DNA of 64,000 bases from Loripinus fragilis (lineage: Eukaryota; Mollusca; Bivalvia; Lucinida; Lucinidae). The notes beneath the pieces were generated by a model. It saw only the letters and a program-made list of their open reading frames with translations, was not told where the DNA came from and searched no databases. Location of the stretch: assembly GCA_964019695.1 (NCBI GenBank), contig OZ026520.1:29360120-29424119 (forward strand). Reading direction: 5' to 3'. This document shows positions 44,405 through 54,600 of this stretch, one piece after another; within the stretch, counting starts at the first letter, position 1, and every line of letters begins with the position of its first letter. The position numbers and the translations under genes were made by a program.

Positions 44405-46200
44405 CAAATGAACAAAATAGACAACCTTCTCTAAAGTCTGCTATAGTCGTGTGCGTCTACGTACATAGGTTTATCTTTAGTATGCTGCTTGCGATACATT
44501 CGTGTAAAATATGTTATCTGTGAAAATATTCTTCCAAATTCTGTTTATTTGGCAAGAAAATGATTTGCTTTTAAGCTCTGACTTCGAAAAAAGCATTGAC
44601 CCCCCCCCCCCACACACACACACATAAACAAATTAAATTCAGCATATCTGTACCACTGGCAAAGAGTACTTAGATCTTATAATTAAGATTCCATTGTCGA
44701 AGATTAATTTATTTTCTTATTTAGTTTAAGAAACGTATTTGCATAGTTTACATTTCGAACAACACCTGAGCACGAGCCTGAGCATAGATCACTAGACTGA
44801 TCAGATTCATCCCCATTAAGTCGAAAGGCCTTTTTTCACAATACAAAATTTTTGAACTACAGGTAAACTGGTGTGTGGGTGAATAAGCAATCAATGGTAC
44901 CTGACATGCCGATTTCTAAATGTATTTTACCAGGTTAGCTAAGAACCGCCCAACGTCTCTTATCTGGACGAAGTATACCACTTTTTGGCCCCTGAAGGTG
45001 GGCTCCCTACAAGGGAGGAAAATTTGATTGAAAAAATATTAAATGCAAGGTCCTTTTTCTAAGTCACACCAGTAAACTAAATCAACAAAAGCAGTGAGAT
45101 GTTATTTCAAAAAGTGCAGCAAATCTATACAGTCTGATAAATATGATTTCATTCCCATATGTTTATTATTGACTAACCACTTTACATCTTAAATACTGTG
45201 CTGAGCTTCCACCCACCTTTTTCCCCAATCAAACCATCCCATTTTTACCGCCCACCTGCCCACCCAATCAAAACATGCCTTTACCTCTGATCTCAAGTTA
45301 GACTGGTTCTCTCCCTTTAATAGCTTGTCAGCATATTAAGACAGGTAACTACTAGCCGCCATTACGCCTACGTATAGCATACACACTGACGTCATGAGTG
45401 ACGTGGTATTGGAAAATACCCTTGGCATAAAGTGCATTTTTAAACAAGCCGTTTTATTAAGTTTATTTTGTTCTGGGAGTTTATATTTTTTTCTTTTATT
45501 TAATTATCAAATTATAGCATCTGAAAAAATACTGAAGTTTGTGTTGAAAAATCTTTTCTGGAGCATGCGCAGTCGGATGAGTAGGATTCTCTACTTGTAA
45601 TGAAATAGGCGTTACCAGTCGTTATATGCGTAGCGGAAGTGGAGCTTTATCAACGAGGGGAACCAATCTAATCTCAAGTCACATCACATAAACATTGAAA
45701 CAGATTATAGAAAACGGATTTTCCGCTATCTACTCCAGGATAAGTAAGTCATATACTTTCACTCTTATCAAATAGTCAGCTACAAATTTTCGGGTAATAA
45801 TATATTGGTCTCATGAATAAATGTCATACAATGCTACAGCGAACGATGAACTGAGAGAGTTCAAAAGATAAGTAGAAATCATGGCAGAATTCCCGGCACA
45901 ACCTATTTTCGACCGCCAGCTAATTTCGACCACCTAATGCTTTGTTTCACAAAAAAACTTATAGTCTGAATTTTGAATCTGTAATGGTATTATTGTTTAC
46001 AGGAGGGATAGGCAAGTTAAGTAGTGAATTACTTTCAGCTTTTGTAGTTGAGTGTGAACCATGAATAAATATTGTATTAGAGGACCCTGTTTTCTTCAGC
46101 TTTTTCTTATTACCAAATTCTCTGCTTGTTTTCATGGCTACAGACAATATTGAATCCCCCCCCCCCCCCAAAAAAAAAAATAAATAAATAAATAGATAAA
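44405..46200. other. Intergenic sequence with homopolymer tracts, no supported gene
   Basis: This holds a poly-C plus (CA)n tract near 44600-44625 and a poly-C/poly-A tract near 46157-46190. A 68-codon frame at 45394-45600 starts inside a CRE-like site and has a hydrophobic stretch, but nothing supports it as a gene. I recognise no domain on either strand. Confidence 0.5.
45387..45405 (+). promoter_or_regulatory. CRE-like palindrome plus CRE half-site
   Basis: TGACGTCA, the full cAMP-response element consensus, is followed five bases later by TGACGTG. No start site or TATA box is identified nearby, so function is unproven. Confidence 0.25.
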
Positions 46201-46214
46201 AAAATAATGGCCTG

Positions 46215-46527
46215 AGCCTCTCTTTTGCATAATTTAGGAGATATCGCCTTTGTTATTTTTCAAACTTAAATTTTTCTCTGGAGCATAACACAACAACTAC
46301 ATGTATAAGAGGTATCAATTTGAAACTTTAATGGTAGCTAAATCTCGATGAGGATATATACAAAATACACCTGTACGGTGTACAACTTGAGAACCATAAC
46401 TCCCCTTTGCATAATTTAGAAGCTTTTGCCCTTTCTTATGCTTGAATTTTGTTCAGAGCATAACATTAACACTATTAGAGATATCAATTTGCAGCCCTTA
46501 TCAAACAACCGTATATTTGGGGAGCAT
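46215..46527 (+). repeat. Diverged direct duplication around TTTGCATAATTTAG
   Basis: Two diverged copies lie about 180 bp apart. Each has CTTTTGCATAATTTAG or CTTTGCATAATTTAG, then GCC-TT, then TTCTC/TTCAGAGCATAACA and a final GATATCAATTTG or GGTATCAATTTG. The second copy is followed at once by the hAT-like element. Confidence 0.6.
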
Positions 46528-47167
46528 CAGACATGGGGCGAATTACTTATGAAAGTAATGCATTGAATTAGCATTACTTGCCAAAAATGTGCATTGAATT
46601 AGCATTACCATTACTAGATTTTGAAAAAGTAATGCATTGAATAAAGCTTATTTCTCAAGCTTATTTAAGAAAGTTATGCAATGAATTAAGCATTACTTTT
46701 GTTCGCGTGAAACAGAATCGTACAATACTGTTAACACTGAACATTTTTGATACATTGAACAAAATGTGTGCATACCTTAAACATGTAAATTTCACATAAT
46801 TTATAGATAGCTTACAATTAAACTGTACAATTTTTGTAGTGAATTAAGTATTCTTGTCTGTAACGTTTGTTAGAATTTCATAATTTTTGAAAATTGGAGG
46901 AAATAACACACAGATGTATCAAACCCGGCTCTTTTTTCAAGTGATCATACTTCATTGTATATTATTATTATCATACCACTGGGAAGCTTTCCAAAATAGT
47001 TTCTTGTTTGGAAGTATATTTCATAGGAGGAAAATTACAAACATTTGAGTCTCTTGACTGGATTATCCAATCAACAAAGCGAAGGCTATATCTTAATCCC
47101 TATTTTTTTTCATATATTTTTTTTTATATTTTTGACCCCAATATATATATATATATATATATATATA

Positions 47168-47203
<36 letters not shown>

Positions 47204-47870
47204 GAAAAACTGACCACAAAGACACGCTGCTAGTGTCAGTGGTCAAGTGTCAAAATGTATGAACAGAACAATCAAGTGATAATTGTCCTTATTGTGATCA
47301 AAACATTTGTTTCTTTGATACTGGATTGTAACAAAATTCGCACCATTTTAGAGCTCATTTGATTAGCTTCCAAATGAATTGTAGATGAAAAAACAACATT
47401 TGACTTAAATAAAGTGGGATAAAATATATTACATTTCAACACTTTCCAGCTACATTTTCACTATCTAGGTTCATCTGGGATTGCTAGTAACTGTAAGCTG
47501 TTTCACTTTATTGATATAAAATCGAAACCTTTACTTGCAAGTTTCACAGCTCATTTTGCATGTTCCTTAGTCAAATAACAGTTTTTACAATCAAGTTGAA
47601 CAAAATGAAACTGTGAATGGAAATGACTAATGGAAACGAGTCCTTTCGTTGTGTATCTCATTTCTTTATTGTGCAGTCTGTATACTATTGATGGCAAAGT
47701 TTATGTTAGATAGTAATTCAAAGTAATGCAGTGAATTTTGACAAAAGTAATGCATTGAATTAGCATTAAAGTAATTCAAAAACTGGTGAATTAATCATTA
47801 CCTTGAATTGCTGGAAAAAGTAATGCATTAATAATGCATTAGCATTAATGATTAATTCGTCCCATGTCTG
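46528..47870 (+). mobile_element. hAT-like non-autonomous DNA transposon (1343 bp)
   Basis: The left end CAGACATGGGGCGAATTA and the right end TAATTCGTCCCATGTCTG are inverted repeats with one mismatch. They are flanked by GGGAGCAT (46520-46527) and GGGAGAAT (47871-47878), an 8-bp target duplication with one change. An 8-bp duplication and CA...TG termini fit the hAT superfamily. Subterminal regions are full of AATGCATT, AGCATTA and AGTAATGCATTGAATTAGC words in both orientations, as expected of transposase-binding repeats. No transposase frame exists, so mobilisation would need a partner elsewhere. A TA microsatellite sits in the centre. Confidence 0.82.
47140..47200. repeat. (TA)n microsatellite inside the hAT-like element
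   Basis: Two pure TA runs are split by a CCAA interruption. Confidence 0.95.
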
Positions 47871-47878
47871 GGGAGAAT

Positions 47879-48430
47879 CCATCGTTTCTACGGTAGTGTA
47901 CCGATTCTCTTGATTTCTGAGTTATGAATGTGTTACCGATTGGCCTGACCGGGGGGCGTGGTAGCTGGATTATCTATTATAGAGTGACGGGCTAGATTTG
48001 TCCTTACTCATCCTTACTCAGATTTCTCTGCAATATCTCCAATAAAGTAGTATTATGCCAGAGAGGGGTCACAACAGAATCAATTCACAGAGACAAATGG
48101 AGCTCCTTGATATTTAAATATATGTTTCTGTTCACTGAGATCTGTTGTGTTATAGCCCCTGTCAACACAATATACTTGAAGACCTATACTATGAAGATTG
48201 ATGTGAAGCAAAAATGAACTTTTAATCAATATGAAATATGTATATGAAATTCACTAATGTTGATGATCTTTGTGATTGTTTGCTTCTTCTATTCCTCACT
48301 TCTTCTTGCTGCATAGGCTAGCTCATTGAAGTTGAAGCATAAGATTAAGCATAAGTTTAAAATTAAGCATACGTGTAAGATTAAGCATAAGATTAACCAA
48401 TGAAAACAATTCATATGAATCATTACGGTC
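47879..48430. other. Intergenic, no supported feature
   Basis: The sequence is AT-rich and of mixed composition, with several ATTAAGCATAAG-type words near 48340-48395. No gene, element or clear tandem repeat. Confidence 0.5.
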
Positions 48431-49372
48431 TCCTTGATCAGCAAGGGACCATATAAATTATAATCTTTCTCCCAGGTTGGCAAGGGACCATATAAATAAT
48501 AATCTTGCTCCCAGGTCGGCAAGGGACCATATAAATAATAATCTTGCTCCCAGATCGGCAAGTGACCATATAAATAATAATCTTGCTCCCAGGTCGGCAA
48601 GTGACCATATAAATAATAATATTGCTCCCAGGTCGGCAAGTGACCATATAAATAATAATCTTGCTCCCAGGTCGGCAAGTGACCATATAAATTATAATCT
48701 TTCTCCCAGGTCGGCAAGTGACCATATAAATAATAATCTTGCTCCCAGGTCGGCAAGTGACCATATAAATAATAATATTGCTCCCAGGTCGGCAAGTGAC
48801 CATATAAATAATAATCTTTCTCCCAGATCGGCAAGTGACCATATAAATAATAATCTTGCTCCCAGGTCGGCAAGGGACCATATAAATAATATTATTGCTC
48901 CAAGGTCGGCAAGTGACCATATAAATAATAATCTTGCTCCACGGTCAGCAAGGGACCATATAAATTATAATCTTTCTCCCAGGTTGGCAAGGGACCATAT
49001 AAATAATAATCTTGCTCCCAGGTCGGCAAGGGACCATATAAATAATAATCTTGCTCCCAGATCGGCAAGTGACCATATAAATAATAACCTTGCTCCCAGG
49101 TCGGCAAGTGACCATATAAATAATAATATTGCTCCCAGGTCGGCAAGTCACCATATAAATAATAATCTTGCTCCACGGTCCGCAAGGGACCATATAAATA
49201 ATAATCTTGCTCCCAGGTCGACAAGTGACCATATAAATAATAGCTTGTTCCTCGGTCAGCAAGGGACCATATAAATAATAGTGCTTGCTCCTTGGTCAGC
49301 AAGGGACCATATGAATAATAGCTTGTTCCTCGGTCAGCAAGGGACCTTATAAATAATAATGCTTGCTCCTCG
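48431..49372 (+). repeat. 39-bp minisatellite, about 24 copies
   Basis: The unit is AAGTGACCATATAAATAATA followed by ATCTTGCTCCCAGGTCGGC. Because 39 is a multiple of three, four of the long frames are translations of a 13-residue repeat: plus-strand LAPRSASDHINNN (265 codons) and minus-strand YYLYGHLPTWEQD and IIIYMVTCRPGSK. I reject all of them as genes. The last four or so units are diverged (GCTTGTTCCTCGGTCAGCAA). Confidence 0.95.
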
Positions 49373-50415
49373 GCCGTACCAAAATTACCCCAGAGTTACC
49401 CCTTCCCCCCCCCCCCCCCACCCACGAGTCTCTTTATATGTATATTGCCTGTTTCTGGCTGAAGCCACTTCGCCTTTCATTCTGTTCATCTTATTTCTCT
49501 GACTTTTTTCAGTTTGATGAGCATTGTAATATTTCAGATTTTTAGAGTTTTATCAGCACCATCTTCCACTGCCTCATTTCTCACACTTTTCTAACAGCAG
49601 CATATTTCCTAGTCAAGATTCTTTGCGCATGTACTTTTAGCCACATTATGAGAAAAACTGTTTATGCCATATGACGGATCTTACGCATAGGCCTACTGAA
49701 TCAATCTTTTGAAATAGAAAAACACAAAGGTCGTGGTACATCTATAGGTATCAGCGACATGTTTATTTGTAGAAGTGTTTTACATGTACATGTTACAGTT
49801 TCATAATGGGTAAAATCGCATCACCGATACTACATGTACCAGTATTTTGGCCTCGAGGCGACAACACCAGTCTTCGGGGTTTCCGACAAAGTGATCATCA
49901 GCTTCAGAGAGTAGCTAATTGAAATTTGCTCGTAGCAAAGTAAGTAAGGAGGCAAAGATCATGCAGGAATCGAAACAATCAATTACCACAGCTGACTAGA
50001 TATGTTACTTTTCAATCGGCAAAAAGTATAGGCGCTGATCAGACTGCCCGGAATGCGCAGGCTGGTCTGCGCCTTTGTTGTTCGCAAACTTTGAAGGCAG
50101 ATTTTCTCGCGTCAAGGCCCAAAATGTATACCCTATATTCCACTTAGAAATAACACTGTTGTGATTTAGAGACTGGACTCTTTTAAAGCCTCACCTGAAA
50201 GATCGGAGAAGGCCGGGGTCGAATTTCAATCCCTAGTTTATATGGCGACTACGCCATGGAGGGCTTCAAAGAGAGAGTAAAGAATTGAAGAAAAAGATAA
50301 TTCGACAGCGTGTCTTAATTGGTACGCATTTATAAAATATTTCATTTTTACTCTTACGAGTGTAACTGCTATGAATGCTCCTTCCCCCCCCCCCCGCCTG
50401 TTCCTACACCTATGA
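49373..50415. other. Intergenic, no supported gene
   Basis: A poly-C run lies near 49405-49420. Part of a dispersed repeat with AGGCGCTGATCAGACTGCCC and GCGCAGGCTGGTCTGCGCC lies near 50028-50080. The remainder is unassigned. Confidence 0.5.
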
Positions 50416-50622
<207 letters not shown>

Positions 50623-50834
50623 CTGTCATCGCTCAAATTTGAGCATTGCGCCAGGGGGTGCTTATTGTGAAATGTTGGAAAAAATAAAATAAACAGCCCA
50701 CATCCTGATCAGACGGCTTCTTCACAAGCCAGCTGATCTAGATATGTATGCGTTTTGCAAATTATACTACCACTCCCATATGGCGATAAAAAAAGTTTTA
50801 AAATGAAATAGTTTCTGTTTCTTAATAATTAGGA

Positions 50835-51345
50835 ATTTCATGGGCGGATCCAGATGGGGAACAGGGGTCCGGACCCCCCCCCCCCCCCCCCCCCCCATGA
50901 AAAATTACAAAAATATAGGGTTTCATAGCAATACTGGTCCAGATCCCCTGAAAAATCCCAAGGCTACCAAGCCAGGATTCAGTGTTGGGCCATCATCGGC
51001 ACGCCGGCGAAACGCCATTTAACGAAACGCCATTTACGCTGGCGGGCCGATGTTGGCCTGCTTATGGTGGTATTTGGATCCTCTCTCTAAAAGAGTGTTG
51101 TCAAAGTTGTACCCCCCTCTACAGAACGTTCTGGATCCGCTGCCTCAAAAAGTTTGGGGCGGACACAGCCCTAACAAAGGTTGGAACTCTATTTCAAAGG
51201 CCTAGACTGACAACTCAAAAACAAACACCCTGGAACGGGACTCTCGTCCCCCCCACCTCCGAGTCGGGACTGCACTTGATCCACGGGGTTTACAAACAAA
51301 CACTATGGAGACATAATGTCCGACCTGGTACGGTTCTGATTTGTT
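50835..51345 (+). repeat. Dispersed GC-rich repeat with long poly-C tract
   Basis: The stretch begins GGGCGGATCCAGATGGGG. It contains GGTCCGGAC followed by about 23 C residues and then CpG-rich sequence quite unlike its AT-rich surroundings (GGCACGCCGGCGAAACGCC, GGCGGGCCGATGTTGGCC). A 146-codon frame at 50982-51422 covers most of it. From memory the conceptual peptide NTGPDPLKNPKATKPGF resembles sequence scattered through predicted proteins of many invertebrates, which suggests a mobile repeat, but I cannot name it. I do not call a gene. Confidence 0.4.
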
Positions 51346-51554
51346 TGACTATATATACAGATGCCACTCAATGGTGGCAACTACTTTGGCTGCCACCACA
51401 AAGATCAGGTCCGACAGAATGACAGAATGCAGTTTTCGATATACTTCACTTGGGATAATAAGAGTTATCTCTCTTAGTTGTTGGCGCCCTTTTCAAATTT
51501 TCAAACTGCTACTTTTTTTTTTTTTTTTTTTTTTTTTACCTTCACCAGGTTTAG

Positions 51555-51693
51555 TGCTCAGCATGGAGTACGTACTTGGTCTCATCATTGTGGGAATGGG
51601 GAAAGAAGAAGGACCGGACCAGTCAGCGTAAACAACGTCAACTGTAGTGAGATTATAAATGAAGAGACGGAGCCCCTGTCATGCCACCGTTTG
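51555..51693 (+). CDS. Exon 1 of the set: degenerate TSP1-like segment
   Basis: The acceptor follows a 23-base T-run and CACCAGGTTTAG; the donor is TTG|GTAAGA. The exon reads 46 residues, ending phase 0, which fits the next exon. The string TWSHHCGNGERRR followed by two more cysteines (VNC and LSC) has the W-S...C-G-x-G...R spacing of thrombospondin type 1 repeats. The usual earlier WxxC cysteine is missing, and a neighbouring frame reads CSAWSTY just upstream, so one or two small indels may have damaged it. Alternatives are a different acceptor or an assembly error. Confidence 0.5.
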
Positions 51694-54600
51694 GTAAGAT
51701 TAAAGTCTGTTATAGATCCTTCTTCTTAAATTTCAAACAGTAGTTGCCTGCCAAACAGGACAAATTCGGATAAGACTGCCTCTTCAACTGCTTCTGAAGT
51801 TTTCTTCAGCCTTTTCGGAATTGGGACACTTCATTGACAAGACACATAAATAAAGCATTGTAAAATACAGGTTAAATTGGAATTTGGAGATCATCTGCAT
51901 AGTTTGGACTGAGATATGGCCCATTTTTACTTAGGTTTTGTCAGGCAACACACTCCGATTCTCAGAATTCTAGTTAACTTTTTACTTGCTAGCAGCAACT
52001 TTTGTCATCTGATAACCTTTGCAAACAGTTTGAAGCCAGATCAGGACCAATATAATAGCAGATGCATTCAAAAACATGACAAATTACCTAGCATGCAGAG
52101 TTAACCCTTAAAGCGCCAAGAAAAAAATGCATCTGAAAATGTTGTCTGCTGAAGTCGTCTGCTGCAAAAAATTGCCTAACATTACTTATAAATTAAGTAT
52201 AGAAGCAAACAGCTTGGACCCAGAACAGACTGCTCCTCTGGGTCCACACTTTTTGCCATAGAGGCTTCTTAAACATTTCAGCAGATGAGAAAAGCAGACG
52301 ACTTTTGTTGCGATTGGCGCATTAAGGGTTAAGGATTATGCCATAAGAACCAGTATTTCATGTGATGACCCATTTATTCTGTTTCTCAGGCTGTTCACAC
52401 TGATGGCGGCACTGGAGTTGGCATAGACGGTGCTGGTGCAGGACATGGTGGTATGGGTGGGAGAGGCCCTGAAACTAGCAATGGTGGAATGTTCTACAAT
52501 CTTGTAACCAACCCCACAGAGCCGAGCAGCGATGCCAAGTTTGAGAACCATACAAACCCTGAAAAAGTGATAGGGGGTGGTGTGCTCAACTTTGAAGTCT
52601 CAGGAACAACTACAATTGATGGTAAATTTATTTGAGCTGGTTTCCAGCAAAAGGTGGAAGTTGGCATTTGTGTCCATTGAAGAATCAGATCGGCACAGTC
52701 TGTTCTGATGGACACTCTATGGGTAGCCAACCTTTCTTCAGACAGAAAATTAAAATAGACTTTGTGGATGCACAGACTTATTTGAATCTTAGCTGTATAC
52801 ACATGCCAACTTTTACCAAATGTTTGATTTTAAAGCACAGGTGCCAATCTATCTTACGAATATGCAAACTTGGTTAATAATACTGAAATAGACTATGAGA
52901 TAGACTTTGTGGCATACTGAAACTGGACTGGCCCCTCATACATACCAGAGTGAGAAAACCCAATAAAAAGACTCCTAATGCCCCACACCTTCTCAATAAA
53001 ACAGATAGGATTGAATAATGGCTGGCAGCAACCAGAATTATATAATTAAAACCTTAGTGCATACATAAAACTGGGCTCAGGGTGAGCCCTAAATATGTCT
53101 TTCTTGAAAGGCCATTGGAATTAAAATTTGCCTTGAAAAGTGCTTGAAAGGCTATCTAAGGCTGTGAAAAGTACATGAATTTATATTTTTTCTTACAACA
53201 AAGAGCTGGTATTGGATACTAGAATTTTCATCAATTGTTTAATGACATTATCCTAGTTGTCAAGAATTTGCAAAATTGAAGTATGAAATCTAACTCAATA
53301 TTTTTCATAAAACTAAATGAGTCTTTTAGTAGTTCTTGAATTTTGCATAACTTTATTATAAACATGGTATTCTGAGGTTCAAGCCTTTAGTTAAGAGTGC
53401 ATAACAAAAATTGATTTTCTTATTTTTTAACCAATGCATATGTTGTGGGTACTCAAAAGAACCGTCTCAAGGAGACATTAGTTTAAGCACCCAAAACATG
53501 CATTAAAATGATGGTTAAGAAAAGATTTACAATTTTATGCTGAAAATGTTTGTTTATCTAAACCTGTGTATATGTTTCTTTATAGGTGTAATCAGTTGCA
53601 ATGGTGAGGATGGTTCTGTGAATGTGGGCGGAGCTAGTGGAGGCAGTATCAAACTCACAACATCAAAGCTCCATGGTGCAGGAACTATAGAGAGCAATGG
53701 AGGAAAAGGTTTGTTAATCCTTAGCCTGCCAATATATTTGTCCTAAATTGTCATCTGCTTATTACTTCTGCTGCATGTATTCAAATGCAATTCAGGCTAG
53801 TTTTTATCATGGAAGCAAAAGCTATGAACCCTGATCAGACTGCTCCCTTATTGTTTGCAATATGGGATACTTAAGTATACATAAGCAGATGAGTGAGCAA
53901 AGGATAAAAGTCATGAATGGCGAGAAAAGTTAATCGAGCATAATTTCTTATCTTCTCAGTAACTTAACCTGTAATTATTTACATGCTGGTAAATGTTGCT
54001 TAATTTTGTCTTTCATCTGCTGAGTTTTTTCGTGCAGAGTTTTTCAAAAATTTCTTTCAAGTAGATCACCAAAACGTCAAAAATTTGGATCCAGATTAGG
54101 CCTGACATTCTGTTGTGCTCCAGTTCTGAATCCATGTAAGTGCCCTTGGCCTTTGCCTTGAAAGGATATAGTTTATTTCAAAATTTTTAAATTTATGTAC
54201 TACCTGTTTTGACCCTAAGCACACATTCTCCTGTAAACGCATCCTGAGTACTTTATAGGTTGTATTGACTATATACTGTAAATTTGGAAATTTTTGCGAG
54301 ATTTTATTTTCCTGAATAGCGTTAAAACACATATCCGTGACCTTGAAAATTTTTAACAAAGGCGTGATTTACCTATATCAGTAAACGATAGAGTGTTGTC
54401 GCCAATTCGTGAGGATTTTATTCTTAAGAAACTTCGCATATGCAAGTTTCGCGAAAATAAAACCCTCGCGAAAATTTCTGAATTTACAGTAACCTACTAA
54501 TTTCCAGTCAATCCAGTGGTGTAATTCAATTAATAATATGGATTTATAGTGTAGATGAAAAACTACATGTTTGTAGATCCTTAGAGATTAATACACGGCC

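Noticed and set aside
45394..45600. 68-codon frame with a hydrophobic segment
   Set aside because: Too short and without support; the hydrophobicity follows from T-rich sequence.
48289..49302. Tandem-repeat proteins of 265, 194, 160 and 136 codons
   Set aside because: Overlapping frames on both strands of one 39-bp minisatellite; a coding repeat would keep only one frame open.
51355..51430. Possible exon reading MPLNGGNYFGCHHKDQ after a TATACAG acceptor
   Set aside because: No good donor in a phase that joins the next exon was found, and the stretch adjoins a dispersed repeat.
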